Assembly (NCBI GenBank): GCA_017303505.1
Contig: JAFLCP010000045.1
Coordinates: forward strand, 1 to 51,640
DNA: 51,640 nt
Direction of reading: 5' to 3'
Source of the DNA: Planctomycetota bacterium
GTDB taxonomy: Bacteria > Planctomycetota > Planctomycetia > Pirellulales > Pirellulaceae
Part shown: piece after piece, positions 8,759 through 17,782 of the stretch
Layout of the letters: each line of letters opens with the position of its first letter
Position numbering within the stretch: the stretch's first letter is position 1
Notes under the pieces: generated by a model
Database searches by the model: none
What the model saw: the letters and a program-made list of their open reading frames with translations, nothing else
What the model was told of the DNA's origin: nothing
Made by a program: the position numbers and the translations under genes

Positions 8759-9676
8759 ATGAGAACGTTCATCACTTATGTTGGTTTCGCAGCTCTCCTA
8801 AGTATCTCAAGTTTCTTGCCTGCGCAACAGAAAACGGACACTCCTCTCCCCAAGGGTATGCAGCGAAACGAAGTTGAAGGCATCGAAAACTTCATCCAGG
8901 TATCGGACCGAGTTTTCAGTGGTGGCGAACCCACGACGGTTGGGTTAGAAAAACTCAAACAACTGGGCATCACAACGATTCTGAGTGTCGATGGCCTCGA
9001 ACCAGATCGCGAAACAGCAGGAAAGCTGGACATGAAGTACGTCCATATTCCCATGGGCTACGATGGAATAGAACCTTCGCAGTTGCAAGACTTCGCGACG
9101 TTGATGGCTAACTATCAGGGAAAGCTCTTCGTTCATTGTCATCATGGCAAACACCGGGGGCCTGCTGCAGTTGCGGCCTGCTTGCTTCTTTCCAAGGACC
9201 TCGCGAAGGCGCAAGCTTTGCAGTACATGCGAAGCGCAGGTACGGGCAAAGACTATACCGGCCTTTGGAATTCGATCGAACACCTGGACGCATCTGCCTA
9301 TGAGCCACAAGACTTTTCAAAACTCTTGTCTCAAGTGCGAGCCAAAGATATGGCTCAGTGGATGGCCGAACTCGATCGTTCCTGGGAGATCATTCAAGCC
9401 TCACAAAAGAACGTGGATGCAAAAATCTCACCCGCACAACTTGTGGTCATTGCGGAGGCATTTAAGGAGTCCGCGCGTTATGCTCAGACTGCACCTGACA
9501 ATCCGTATGGCGACCAAGAGCACACACAGCGAATGATACAATGGTTGAAGGAGGGGGAGCAAAAAAGCCTCAACATCCACCAGCAACTTCAAGCCGGGGC
9601 GCATGAAAAAGCCAGAGATCTGTTGAAATCTCTGGCTCAACAATGTGTGGACTGCCACACCGAATATCGCAATTGA
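8759..9676 (+). CDS. Secreted dual-specificity-type phosphatase fused to cytochrome c'-like domain
   Basis: A 305-residue protein beginning with a signal peptide (1-22). Residues about 40-180 form a cysteine phosphatase of the dual-specificity or DUF442-like class, with the P-loop HCHHGKHRGPA holding C127 and R133 (C-x5-R). The rest (about 185-305) looks like a four-helix bundle ending in CVDCH (296-300) near the C-terminus, the arrangement of cytochrome c'/c556 proteins with covalent haem. The fusion suggests a periplasmic phosphatase tuned by redox state, haem or a gas such as NO; that is inference. The start is the ATG before the signal peptide; a TTG 15 bases upstream is less likely. It follows the kinase gene closely and is probably co-transcribed with it. 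Confidence 0.82.
   Translation: MRTFITYVGFAALLSISSFLPAQQKTDTPLPKGMQRNEVEGIENFIQVSDRVFSGGEPTTVGLEKLKQLGITTILSVDGLEPDRETAGKLDMKYVHIPMGYDGIEPSQLQDFATLMANYQGKLFVHCHHGKHRGPAAVAACLLLSKDLAKAQALQYMRSAGTGKDYTGLWNSIEHLDASAYEPQDFSKLLSQVRAKDMAQWMAELDRSWEIIQASQKNVDAKISPAQLVVIAEAFKESARYAQTAPDNPYGDQEHTQRMIQWLKEGEQKSLNIHQQLQAGAHEKARDLLKSLAQQCVDCHTEYRN
9610..9637 (+). repeat. Perfect hairpin inside the phosphatase-cytochrome gene
   Basis: Bases 9610-9619 (AGCCAGAGAT) and 9628-9637 (ATCTCTGGCT) are perfectly complementary, with an 8-base loop. It lies inside the coding sequence, just before the CxxCH codons, and encodes ordinary helix residues. It may affect mRNA stability or be coincidence; no T-run follows. 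Confidence 0.4.
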
Positions 9677-9718
9677 TAACGCATCTTGATGGCCTTACCG
9701 CCCCATCGAATAATGCGA

Positions 9719-10147
9719 TTACTTCGCCCAATAATCTACTACGAGCACTTTATCCAAGTGTGGTTTAACGATGTCGACGAACGCTTTGTGGGCTTCGTGG
9801 GGCAAGTAGGCATCGCGGTCTTTTTCCGATGCGAACGAGATCAAGAAGCAATGGGTAAAGCCATCTGCCAACCCTTCAGGACTATTGTTGGTTCCCCATT
9901 CGAACGCCACGATTTGCGGTATCTTCTTAGGCAACGTGGAAAACTCAGCCAAGATCTTTTCGATATCTGCTGGAGTTGACGAATCTTTGAATTTGAAGAG
10001 CACGACGTGTCGGAGCATCGGAGTCGCAACTTTCTTTTCGTCGGCCACTGTCCCTTGTCGCATCAGAGTGCCGGCGATGCCAAGAGTTAGGGCCACAACC
10101 ACAACGGGAAAGAACCAAGCAGATTTGGTGTAATTACAACAAGACAT
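9719..10147 (-). CDS. Membrane-anchored Dabb (stress-responsive A/B barrel) protein
   Basis: A 142-residue protein with an N-terminal hydrophobic helix (about 10-30), an export signal or anchor, followed by a Dabb domain beginning M-L-R-H-V-V-L-F-K-F. Typical markers are the His after the first strand, a G-T-N segment, F-A-S-E-K-D-R-D-A-Y-L and a closing V-D-Y. Dabb proteins form dimeric ferredoxin-like barrels of mixed or unknown function; in planctomycetes secreted forms are common. The ATG chosen has a GGAG ribosome site about ten bases upstream; a TTG further out adds non-conserved residues. The gene converges on the phosphatase gene with a 42-base gap and lies downstream of cysNC. Confidence 0.8.
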   Translation of the reverse strand: MSCCNYTKSAWFFPVVVVALTLGIAGTLMRQGTVADEKKVATPMLRHVVLFKFKDSSTPADIEKILAEFSTLPKKIPQIVAFEWGTNNSPEGLADGFTHCFLISFASEKDRDAYLPHEAHKAFVDIVKPHLDKVLVVDYWAK

Positions 10148-10211
10148 GTAGTCAGCTCCGGGTTGGAAAAATGGAAAGTGTGTGGCAGCGCGTACCAACT
10201 ATGTCCACTTG

Positions 10212-10234
10212 TAACTACTGCGAGCTGGTAGTTA
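10212..10234 (-). terminator. Hairpin between cysNC and the Dabb gene
   Basis: TAACTAC (10212-10218) and GTAGTTA (10228-10234) form a perfect 7-bp stem with a 9-base loop, about 60 bases downstream of the cysNC stop. No clear T-run follows in the reverse direction, so it may be a weak terminator or a processing site. Confidence 0.3.
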
Positions 10235-10291
10235 TCAAGCTGTTGGTACCGGGCTGTTCAGTAAACCACAATTGCGTCTGCGATGAAAGAC

Positions 10292-12238
10292 CTAGCGAAT
10301 AAACTTGCGTTCCTTTAGGAGCGAGACGACCTTTTCCACACACTCGGCAACGGACAATTTCTCTGTATCGAGCACCAAATCAGCATTTGCAGGAGCTTCG
10401 TACGGTGCCGAAACCCCAGGATAAGATGGCAATTCGCCGCGATCGGCTGCTGCATAATGCCCACGCTGATCGCGTTCTCGGCAGGCTTTTTCCGATGCTT
10501 GGCAATGAACCACCATGGAGCGATTCTTACCCACCAACTCGGCAAACTTTTCACGACCTGCGTCGCTAGGCGCCACAAACGCAGCCAATACCAACATACC
10601 ATTGTCGTTAAGCAACTTGGCCAAATGACCGGAGCGACGCAGATTCTCGCTTCGATCTTCCAGCGAATAACCTAAATCGCGATTGATGCCGCGCCGCACA
10701 ACCTCACCATCCAACACCGCAACCGTTCGTCCCATATCGAATAACGCGCGTTCTACGCCGTAAGCGATGGACGATTTTCCTGATCCACTTAGCCCCGTCA
10801 GCAATACGGTAGCTGGAGTTTGGCCAAATCGCGCTTCGCGTTCTTGCGACGAAACCTGTGTAAGTGAATTAGCACCTTCGCCGTCGGCTCCAGCCAATTC
10901 CGCTTCGGTTCCGTAGAAACTGGAACGCTTCATCATTTCGCGATCGAGTATCATGCCAGCTGCTACGGTGACATTCGTGATTCGATCGATCACGATAAAC
11001 GCACCCGTGCCGCGATTACGACGATATGCGTCATAGAAAACCGGTTGACTCAACGAAACATGACAGCGTCCGATTTCGTTAAGCTGCAGGTCGGGAGCTG
11101 GCGAACGATGCATCGAGTTCACGTCGACACGATAGCGGAGCGAGTCAATCTGTCCCGCGCACGTTTGCGATGTATGCTTGAAAAGATAAGTCTTTCCTGG
11201 CACCATCGCCTCGGCACTCATCCACACAATCATCGCGTCGAAATCGTTGCTCGACTTGGGAACATTGCCTGGCCGTACGAGCATATCACCGCGCGAACAA
11301 TCGACCTCATCGGTAAGCGTTAACGTGATCGATTGAGGTGCAAAGGCTTCTTCGATTTCGCCATCGTAAGTGACAATCTGTTTGACGCGACTGGTGCGTC
11401 GCGATGGCATAACCATCACCTCGTCGCCACGTCGAATAATGCCCGAGGAAAGTGTGCCGCAGAAGCCACGAAAATCCAGATTGGGACGGTTTACATATTG
11501 AACCGGGAAGCGGAAGTCTTCCAAGTTGCGATCGGAACCGATATACACCGTTTCCAAGAAGTTCATCAAGGTACTGCCGCGATACCAAGGCATACTGGGG
11601 CTTGGTTCCACCACATTGTCGCCATTGAGCGCAGAGATCGGAATAAAGTGCAAATCGGGCAAGTCCAAACGAGTTGCAAATTCACGATAGTCATTGCAAA
11701 TCTGATCGAAGCGTTCTTGGCTGAAGCCCACCAAATCCATTTTGTTGACGGTCACGACAATATGCCGAATACCCAACAGCGAAACAATAAACGAATGCCG
11801 ACGAGTTTGTGTTAGCACACCATAACGAGCGTCGATCAAGATCACTGCTAAATCAGCCGTCGAGGCTCCCGTTGCCATGTTGCGAGTGTATTGCTCATGA
11901 CCGGGGGTATCGGCGATGATGAATTTGCGTCGAGCGGTCGAGAAGTAGCGATAAGCAACATCGATGGTAATGCCCTGCTCGCGTTCCGCTTTCAAACCGT
12001 CCGTTACTAAAGCAGGATCGAATCCTCCACCCACTGTACCGTGAACCTTGGATTCGCTTTCTAACTGCGCTAATTGATCCTCGTACAACATTTTCGAATC
12101 GTACAAGAGCCGTCCGATCAACGTGCTCTTACCATCATCGACACTGCCGCAAGTAATGAATCGCAACAGCTCTTTGCGTTCATGCTGAGCGAGATAGGCA
12201 TCAATATCGGTGGCGATCAATTCGCTTTGGTGACTCAT
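10292..12238 (-). CDS. cysNC: Bifunctional sulfate adenylyltransferase subunit 1 / adenylylsulfate kinase
   Basis: A 648-residue fusion. Residues 1-440 are CysN, the GTPase that drives ATP sulfurylase: P-loop GSVDDGKS (31-38), switch region EREQGITID (86-94), DTPGHEQY (110-117) and NKMD (165-168). Residues about 475-648 are the CysC-like APS kinase: P-loop GLSGSGKS (482-489), then DGEVVRRG and EDRSENLRR. With CysD it makes APS from sulfate and ATP, then PAPS. One oddity: E. coli CysC phosphorylates Ser109 within an F-I-S-P motif; here it reads F-V-A-P (about 554-557). The reverse-strand order is cysD, then cysNC after 63 bases, so they form an operon. Confidence 0.95.
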   Translation of the reverse strand: MSHQSELIATDIDAYLAQHERKELLRFITCGSVDDGKSTLIGRLLYDSKMLYEDQLAQLESESKVHGTVGGGFDPALVTDGLKAEREQGITIDVAYRYFSTARRKFIIADTPGHEQYTRNMATGASTADLAVILIDARYGVLTQTRRHSFIVSLLGIRHIVVTVNKMDLVGFSQERFDQICNDYREFATRLDLPDLHFIPISALNGDNVVEPSPSMPWYRGSTLMNFLETVYIGSDRNLEDFRFPVQYVNRPNLDFRGFCGTLSSGIIRRGDEVMVMPSRRTSRVKQIVTYDGEIEEAFAPQSITLTLTDEVDCSRGDMLVRPGNVPKSSNDFDAMIVWMSAEAMVPGKTYLFKHTSQTCAGQIDSLRYRVDVNSMHRSPAPDLQLNEIGRCHVSLSQPVFYDAYRRNRGTGAFIVIDRITNVTVAAGMILDREMMKRSSFYGTEAELAGADGEGANSLTQVSSQEREARFGQTPATVLLTGLSGSGKSSIAYGVERALFDMGRTVAVLDGEVVRRGINRDLGYSLEDRSENLRRSGHLAKLLNDNGMLVLAAFVAPSDAGREKFAELVGKNRSMVVHCQASEKACRERDQRGHYAAADRGELPSYPGVSAPYEAPANADLVLDTEKLSVAECVEKVVSLLKERKFIR

Positions 12239-12301
12239 GGCAGACTCTTCTTTATCCGGTGTTGTATTTTCTATTGCTCGAACGAAAGGGAATGAGAACG
12301 T

Positions 12302-13213
12302 TTAGAAATAACCCTGCTTCTTTTTCTCTTCCATTCCCGCCCCGCCAGCATCTTTGTCGATCATGCGGCCTTGCCGTTCACTTGTTTTCGCCAGCAACAT
12401 TTCTTGGATGATCTGGGGGAGTGTGGTTGCGTCGGACTCAACCGCCCCGGTCAGCGGATAGCAACCTAAAGTACGGAACCGAACGCGTTTCATCTCCAGC
12501 TTCTCGCCTGGACGTAATGTTAAACGCTCATCATCTTTCATGATCCAAGTTCCGCCGCGCGAAACGACTGGACGTTCCTTAGCGAAATAGAGCGGAACAA
12601 TTGGAATCTTTTCCAAATGGATGTATTGCCAAACATCCAATTCCGTCCAATTGCTCAACGGAAAGACGCGAATGCTCTCGCCCGGATTCACTTTCGTGTT
12701 GTAAAGATTCCACAGCTCGGGGCGTTGATTTTTCGGGTCCCAGCGATGGAACTTATCGCGGAAGGAGAAGACGCGTTCTTTGGCACGTGACTTCTCTTCG
12801 TCGCGACGCGCGCCACCAAAGGCTGCGTCATAGCCATATTTGTTGAGGGCCATCTTTAGCGAGTCGGTCTTCATCACTTCCGTGTGCTTTTCACTATTTT
12901 CTGCCGGGTCGATACCTAGCTTCAAGCCTTCGTGATTGATGTGTACATGCAGATCGAGCCCCAATTCTTTACGGGCATAGTTCTCGCGAAACTCAATCAT
13001 TTCGCGAAACTTCCAAGTCGTGTCGACATGCAAAAAGGGAAAGGGAGGTTTCGCAGGGTAAAATGCCTTAAGCGCTAAATGCGTCATCACCGACGAATCC
13101 TTGCCGATGGAATACAACATCACCGGGTTCTTAAATTCAGCGGCCACTTCACGAATGATGTGAATGCTCTCAGCTTCCAACTGCTTCAAATGCGTCAAGT
13201 TGTACGATGTCAT
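12302..13213 (-). CDS. cysD: Sulfate adenylyltransferase subunit 2
   Basis: A 303-residue protein of full family length. It carries the PP-loop-type ATP motif Y-S-I-G-K-D-S-S-V (about 34-42), the conserved segment [14 protein letters not shown], and the C-terminal R-x-L-G-C-Y-P-L-T-G motif. CysD is the catalytic half of ATP sulfurylase, forming APS from ATP and sulfate, with GTP hydrolysis by CysN. It opens the cysD-cysNC operon for sulfate assimilation, and the 506-base upstream gap is the likely place for its control region. Confidence 0.96.
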   Translation of the reverse strand: MTSYNLTHLKQLEAESIHIIREVAAEFKNPVMLYSIGKDSSVMTHLALKAFYPAKPPFPFLHVDTTWKFREMIEFRENYARKELGLDLHVHINHEGLKLGIDPAENSEKHTEVMKTDSLKMALNKYGYDAAFGGARRDEEKSRAKERVFSFRDKFHRWDPKNQRPELWNLYNTKVNPGESIRVFPLSNWTELDVWQYIHLEKIPIVPLYFAKERPVVSRGGTWIMKDDERLTLRPGEKLEMKRVRFRTLGCYPLTGAVESDATTLPQIIQEMLLAKTSERQGRMIDKDAGGAGMEEKKKQGYF

Positions 13214-13719
13214 AATGATCCAAGTGTCCGTATGTTTCGAAGGACCAAGATTTTCGATTCTTCGACTTAGTTGGGCTTTTCAATTCGGATGTTTGGGGTA
13301 ACTGCAAATCTCAAAACTTCTCAGGAGTTTGAGATGTCGGTTTGTTTGTAAGTTGCTCATCCCATTTCCGCAACGGGGCCACACCCCAAACGACCGATCT
13401 TGCGCAGTCTCCGCACAATCCACAAAACACCGTTAAGGTGTTGACTGCACTTACTTTATGAGAGAATTCGGCACCGCTGTCAGCGGACTTCAATCCGGGC
13501 CAACGACAAAAGAAAAACAATGCAGATCTTGAGCCAGCATCAGCGTTTTTTGCTAGCAAAAGCTAACGTAGCACGGGTCTCCGACCCGTTCACCGTAGGG
13601 TGGGGCTCCGACCCGTGCAATCGTTGGATCGAAATGCGATACAGGGCGGGTCGGAGACCCGCCCTACAGCGATAGATCTATTTGCAATACAGGGCGGGCC
13701 GGAGACCCACCCTACGAAC
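13214..13719. other. Intergenic region upstream of cysD, no credible gene
   Basis: This 506-base gap lies between the rsmG stop and the cysD start, both on the reverse strand. Near cysD, ATCTCAAAACT (13308-13318) and AGTTTGAGAT (13325-13334) make a hairpin with one bulge, which would lie in the cysD leader. The rsmG side holds the palindromic repeat cluster. An 82-codon reverse reading frame (13311-13559) resembles nothing I know, has no ribosome site and is not called. No clear sigma70 pair was found. Confidence 0.6.
13573..13715. repeat. Cluster of four REP-like GC palindromes, two in each orientation
   Basis: Four related palindromes occur in 143 bases: 13573-13589, 13598-13618, 13641-13667 and 13689-13715. 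The core is GGGTC-TCC-GACCC; copies 1 and 2 have a TCC loop and copies 3 and 4 its reverse complement GGA. Copy 3 is the best, with a perfect stem GGGCGGGTC/GACCCGCCC. Conserved flanks (TAGGG or ACAGGG) continue outside the stems. The cluster begins five bases after the rsmG stop and could terminate its transcript. It looks like a dispersed genomic repeat of the REP type. Confidence 0.8.
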
Positions 13720-14475
13720 TCACTCGCTCGAATTCTCTTTTTCGCCTGGCTTAAGACGGCGCAGTTGCAGAATCACGCTTTCAGATTCCGTTCCGGGCAT
13801 TGGATAACTCACCAAGCGACGCAGTTCGATTCCCTTCAACAATCCACGATGTCGTGCAGCCCCACGTTCTTCAACCCATTTTGGCCCTTTAAGAGCCAAC
13901 AAGCGATCGAAGTTGTGCCAATCGTTTTTCAGCCATTCGCAGAGTTTCTCTAGCGCGCCGACGGCTCGAGCGACCAACGAACTATAGCGATAGTCTTCGA
14001 GAACCGCTTGCACACGCATCGCATGCACGGGAATAGGTAACTTCATTCGTTCAACAATATCGTCGAGCACTTTGGCCTTTTTGCCAACACTATCGCATAA
14101 CGAAACTTGAACGTCAGGTCGCAAGATGGCGACCACAATGCCGGGCACACCTCCACCGCTTCCCACATCCAGAATGTCTTCGCCTTCATGAAGCAGTTTG
14201 GACAATTGCCAGGCATCCAACAAATCGCGCCGCGCGAAAAGATCGTAATTGGTGTGACGAGTCAAATTGATTTTCTCGTTCCAATCCCATAACCGCCGAC
14301 AATATTCGTCGAGTTGGGCTACTGCATCGGCTGGAATGTCCATGCCGAGCTTTGCAATGGCTTCTGTTAGCGTTGCGCTAGCTGGTTCGCCCGCTTCTAG
14401 CCCGGACTCCGCTGCCCCCTCATCGGTGACAGTTTCGTCTTGGTTGTTGAGAGAATCGTTTTCGTCTTGCGCCAC
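13720..14475 (-). CDS. rsmG: 16S rRNA (guanine-527-N7) methyltransferase RsmG
   Basis: A 251-residue protein. After an acidic, low-complexity N-terminal stretch of about 33 residues comes the RsmG fold: W-N-E-K-I-N-L-T before the SAM domain, LDVGSGGGVPGIV (SAM motif I, about 101-113) and the conserved R-A-V-G-A-L-E-K-L. The enzyme methylates N7 of G527 in 16S rRNA near the decoding site; its loss gives low-level streptomycin resistance in other bacteria. The start used is GTG; its AGG-containing ribosome site is about 14 bases away, so a later start removing the acidic extension is possible. It ends just before the repeat cluster. Confidence 0.92.
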   Translation of the reverse strand: MAQDENDSLNNQDETVTDEGAAESGLEAGEPASATLTEAIAKLGMDIPADAVAQLDEYCRRLWDWNEKINLTRHTNYDLFARRDLLDAWQLSKLLHEGEDILDVGSGGGVPGIVVAILRPDVQVSLCDSVGKKAKVLDDIVERMKLPIPVHAMRVQAVLEDYRYSSLVARAVGALEKLCEWLKNDWHNFDRLLALKGPKWVEERGAARHRGLLKGIELRRLVSYPMPGTESESVILQLRRLKPGEKENSSE

Positions 14476-14544
14476 GCGTTTACCAATGCCTTTCCAGAGT
14501 TTCCCGTACCAAAATCGATCATCGATCTAGTTTGAAACGGGACA

Positions 14545-14570
14545 GGAGGGCTGACAAGGGGCAGCCCTCC
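14545..14570 (-). terminator. Strong GC hairpin downstream of the ThuA-like gene
   Basis: GGAGGGCTG (14545-14553) pairs perfectly with CAGCCCTCC (14562-14570) around an 8-base loop. It lies about 40 bases after the ThuA-like gene's stop on the reverse strand and upstream of rsmG. There is no T-run, so it may terminate inefficiently. Confidence 0.45.
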
Positions 14571-14609
14571 ATTAATCTGGACATCTTTTCGAGCCCCTGA
14601 AAATCTGGC

Positions 14610-15503
14610 CTACTTTTTGAAAGGACGCACCGAGGTGGCGTCTGGAGTTGGGAAATCTTCCGGAACCTTGGTGGTCACCTTGCCGGTTGCCGCCCATTCA
14701 CTGCCGCGTACGAAAAGCGTAATGAAACCAACGCATTCCTGACTGATGTTACCGTGGCCCATCGGAGTGTGAAAAACTCGCCCTTTTCCATATTCCAGAA
14801 CCATCAACATCGGTTCGTGGCGTCCAGATCCCCCTTGTTTTGGATCTGCAAATGCGGTCGCCAAGATTTTCATGTTTTCGCCTGGTCCACGCAAAAAGTC
14901 ATATAGTTCGTCCTGCGAATGCAGCCAAACGCGGGGAACGCCGGCTGTAATCGGATGCTCACCATCACGCACGATCACATGAAACGGATGCTGACTGCCA
15001 TGATGTCCACCGGGACCGTTTTCAGTGTTGCGGACCAGTTTTTCATCTTTGTCCAAGTAGACATAAGGTCCCGATTTTTCATTGCGACCACCCCAGCCTC
15101 CGAGCCCGATCATTTTGTTGTATTCGGGCCAATCGCTGAACGCATTGTCCGCTGCATGGATCACCACAAAACCGCCACCGTTGCGAACATATTCTTCAAA
15201 ACTCTTTTTCGTTGCTTCAGGCCAATTTGCGCCGTTGTAATTTGAGATCACCACGTTGTAATCGCTGAATTTTGGAGCGTAGTTCGGATCCGTTCCCTGT
15301 GGTGCCGTCCGTGCAACGTCCACATGAAACAATCCAGATTGTTCCAAATAGCTCTTCATCATTTCAGTTGTTTGCGGCCAGTTCCCATGATTGTTTTGAC
15401 CATCCACAATCAAAGCCTTCATCGGCTCAGCTGCGAAAAGAGCTGTCTGCCATGACAGACACAACGACAATAGAACTAGCACTACCAATAGCTTCGATCT
15501 CAT
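14610..15503 (-). CDS. Secreted ThuA-like domain protein
   Basis: A 297-residue protein with a signal peptide (about 1-25) followed by a ThuA (trehalose-utilisation-type) domain related to class I glutamine amidotransferase folds. Markers are A-L-I-V-D-G-Q-N-N-H at the start, Y-V-R-N-G-G-G-F-V-V-I-H-A-A, an H-P-I-T-A-G-V-P segment with following H-S-x-D-E-L-Y, and the closing G-K-G-R-V-F-H-T-P-M-G-H. ThuA-like proteins are greatly expanded in planctomycetes; several are linked to carbohydrate metabolism but the reaction is not established. The gene is divergent from fpr across 122 bases. Confidence 0.88.
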   Translation of the reverse strand: MRSKLLVVLVLLSLCLSWQTALFAAEPMKALIVDGQNNHGNWPQTTEMMKSYLEQSGLFHVDVARTAPQGTDPNYAPKFSDYNVVISNYNGANWPEATKKSFEEYVRNGGGFVVIHAADNAFSDWPEYNKMIGLGGWGGRNEKSGPYVYLDKDEKLVRNTENGPGGHHGSQHPFHVIVRDGEHPITAGVPRVWLHSQDELYDFLRGPGENMKILATAFADPKQGGSGRHEPMLMVLEYGKGRVFHTPMGHGNISQECVGFITLFVRGSEWAATGKVTTKVPEDFPTPDATSVRPFKK

Positions 15504-15625
15504 GAGTGGCTCAGCGTGTTGAAAGTTTTTTTGCGGAGAGGGGATGAATTACCAACCCCCACAGTATACAACCCCAGTTACTCCTTCTCCAACTACCTAC
15601 CACTTTAGCGACGAAGTCTTCGGCT

Positions 15626-16390
15626 ATGCCACTGAAATGGAATCCAGCAACCGTCGTACGTAAGACCATTTGGGCTCCCGGACTATTTACGATTCGCGTT
15701 CATGCTCCAGGTGTTTTGCCCTTTGAACCAGGTCAATTTTTACAGGTCGGTTTTCCTTTTCCGGAGAAGCACATCCATCGCCCTTACAGCGTTGCTTCAC
15801 CTCACTCCGACTATCTCGATTTCTTTATTGTGTTGGTCGAGTCGGGTGAAGTAACTCCGCACTTTTGGAAGGTCAAAGTAGGTGATCAAGTCGATGTGAG
15901 CGAAAAAGGGGCTGGCAGCTTTACCCTATCTCACGCCCCCGAATCTCGCGATATTTGGCTGATGGCGACCGGCACAGGGATTGCCCCCTATATCGCTATG
16001 CTTCGCGATGGCGATATCTGGAATAAGTACCAACAGGTTGTGCTGGTACATGGCGTGCGTTTTCCTGCCGACTTGGCTTATCAATTAGAGTTAGAAGAAC
16101 TCCAACATCGATTTGAAGGTCGCTTTTCCTATGTCGGAGTCGCTTCTCGTATGCCATCTAAAATGGAAGGACATTCCAATCGCATCCTCAGTGGTCGAAT
16201 CACCGATTGCTTCACTTCGTTGGCTTTAGAACAAGAAACGGGCATCGCGATCACTCCTCAATATTCGACCGTCATGTTATGCGGAAACCCCGCCATGCTA
16301 GACGAAATGGAACAATTGCTGAGCCAGCGTGGTCTCCATCGTCACCGGCCCAAGAACCCGGGCCAAGTCGTTGTCGAACGCTATTGGTAA
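15626..16390 (+). CDS. fpr: Ferredoxin/flavodoxin-NADP(+) reductase
   Basis: A 254-residue FAD oxidoreductase of the bacterial Fpr subclass. The FAD motif R-P-Y-S-V-A-S (about 50-56), the NADP-binding G-T-G-I-A-P-Y (about 118-124), L-C-G-N-P-A-M-L and the exact C-terminus V-E-R-Y-W match E. coli Fpr, whose terminal aromatic stacks near FAD. It passes electrons between NADPH and ferredoxin or flavodoxin and would supply reductant to radical-SAM enzymes such as RimO. It stands alone, divergent from the ThuA-like gene. Confidence 0.92.
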   Translation: MPLKWNPATVVRKTIWAPGLFTIRVHAPGVLPFEPGQFLQVGFPFPEKHIHRPYSVASPHSDYLDFFIVLVESGEVTPHFWKVKVGDQVDVSEKGAGSFTLSHAPESRDIWLMATGTGIAPYIAMLRDGDIWNKYQQVVLVHGVRFPADLAYQLELEELQHRFEGRFSYVGVASRMPSKMEGHSNRILSGRITDCFTSLALEQETGIAITPQYSTVMLCGNPAMLDEMEQLLSQRGLHRHRPKNPGQVVVERYW

Positions 16391-16688
16391 GCTAAGGGTG
16401 CTGGTAAGCTGGACATCTGAAATACCCTCTGCTGCCTTTGCGGCTTTTCGCGATCAGGTAAACAGACCGTTTCCTGGCGATCATGCTTCTCTGCTGGATT
16501 CTGTTCACTCAAATTTTCATGAATCGTTAACCTACGCCTATTTTTAGCTGCATTTGAGCGCCATAATGAATCGGGAGAGGTTTTCCTAAAGTCGAATATT
16601 TGGTTAAGATCGTCTCACCCAAACTCATTTGCAACTCAACTGCAAAAAGATGCCGCCAGTTTTCAAACCCAAAGGGCAGGGGACCTCG
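16391..16688 (+). other. Intergenic region, nothing recognised
   Basis: This 298-base gap between fpr and the protease gene shows no credible reading frame, no strong hairpin and no convincing promoter. The only recognisable element is the AGGGGA ribosome site just before the protease ATG. Confidence 0.5.
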
Positions 16689-17669
16689 ATGTTCGTCAAA
16701 CGCTTCGCCTTCATGGCGATCCTTTCTGTGTTGGTTTTGGGTTGGCAAACCTCAAATTTGTTGGCTCAAGCGGATGGCGTACCTATTGAGCCATGGCAGC
16801 TTTCCCCAATGGATCCGATTTGGGTGAATCAAGCGGAGAAATTGCGAGTCGAAGGAAAGCTTCTTACTGATAAGGTAGTAGCGTCTTCACTCACTGCCCC
16901 ATCCAACGAGAAAATAGAACTTGTGCCCGTGAAATCCGAGCCGCGTGATCCGAAGTGGGTTGCCGAACACGCTCGTAAAGCGGTGGTGCGAATCGGTTGG
17001 TACTTCCTTTGTCCCAACTGCGACAAATGGCATCTCAACTTTGCTGGTGGCTATGCGGTCAGCCAAGATGGTGCCGTAGCGACTTGTTATCATTGCATCG
17101 AACCCAATACGCGTACTATGCGTGAGGGTTATTTGATCGCCATCGATTCAGAACAAAATGTCTGTCCGGTGACTGCGATCCTTCGGGCCGATAAAGAAAT
17201 GGATGCGGCTATTGTCCGCGTTGAAGGACTCAAATCCGAACCGCTGGCTTTGAACGACGAAACCTCGCCAGGCGATTCGGCGTTTTTGCTAAGCGATCCG
17301 CTCGGAATCTCTGGTTACTTCAGCAGCGGCATGATCAATCGCTTCTTTTGGCTTCCTGGCAAAAACGGTGGTGATGCCCGAACCTTGGAAGGCTCCCGAG
17401 CCCTGAGAGTGAACGTTAGTACGGATTGGGCTCCGGGCAGCAGTGGCTCACCCGTCTTGGATCAATTCGGAAACGTCATCGGTCACGTGGCCGTAATTCA
17501 TAGTTTATCGAGTGCCAACCGAGGCCCTGGTCCCGGTCAAAATACAATGCAAGAAGGGGAACCACCCCGTTCTCGTACCCCTCGCACTTCTCCCACCGTG
17601 ATTATTTTGCACGATGCCGTGGCCGCACGAGGTGTTAAGCTGTTGGCCGAATCGCCCAAAGTTGACTAG
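16689..17669 (+). CDS. Secreted trypsin-like serine peptidase
   Basis: A 326-residue protein starting with a signal peptide (1-27). A spacer of about 70 residues is followed by a chymotrypsin-fold domain: His about 135 in A-T-C-Y-H-C, Asp about 172 in E-M-D-A-A-I-V-R-V, and Ser about 252 in G-S-S-G-S-P-V-L. A C-P-N-C pair near 108-111 precedes the His strand and could bind metal or form a disulfide. It has no PDZ domain, so it is not a typical DegP. The tail (about 280-326) is rich in Pro, Gly and Arg. The ATG chosen gives a clean signal peptide and has an AGGGGA site upstream; a TTG 60 bases earlier does not. Confidence 0.87.
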   Translation: MFVKRFAFMAILSVLVLGWQTSNLLAQADGVPIEPWQLSPMDPIWVNQAEKLRVEGKLLTDKVVASSLTAPSNEKIELVPVKSEPRDPKWVAEHARKAVVRIGWYFLCPNCDKWHLNFAGGYAVSQDGAVATCYHCIEPNTRTMREGYLIAIDSEQNVCPVTAILRADKEMDAAIVRVEGLKSEPLALNDETSPGDSAFLLSDPLGISGYFSSGMINRFFWLPGKNGGDARTLEGSRALRVNVSTDWAPGSSGSPVLDQFGNVIGHVAVIHSLSSANRGPGPGQNTMQEGEPPRSRTPRTSPTVIILHDAVAARGVKLLAESPKVD

Positions 17670-17782
17670 AATGAAAGGGTAGTCCCTCCTGCACGGCACT
17701 GCGATAGCTTGGCCTCGACATCGCGTCATCGCCACTTTCGCCTCGGGTCGATGCGTCTATCCCACCCTAACGGAGCTTTCAC

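Noticed and set aside
13311-13559. 82-codon reverse frame upstream of cysD
   Set aside because: No ribosome site or recognised family; overlaps a leader hairpin. Left as intergenic.
13600-13953. 117-codon forward frame
   Set aside because: Begins in the palindromic repeats and runs antisense to rsmG; repeated peptide comes from the repeat DNA.
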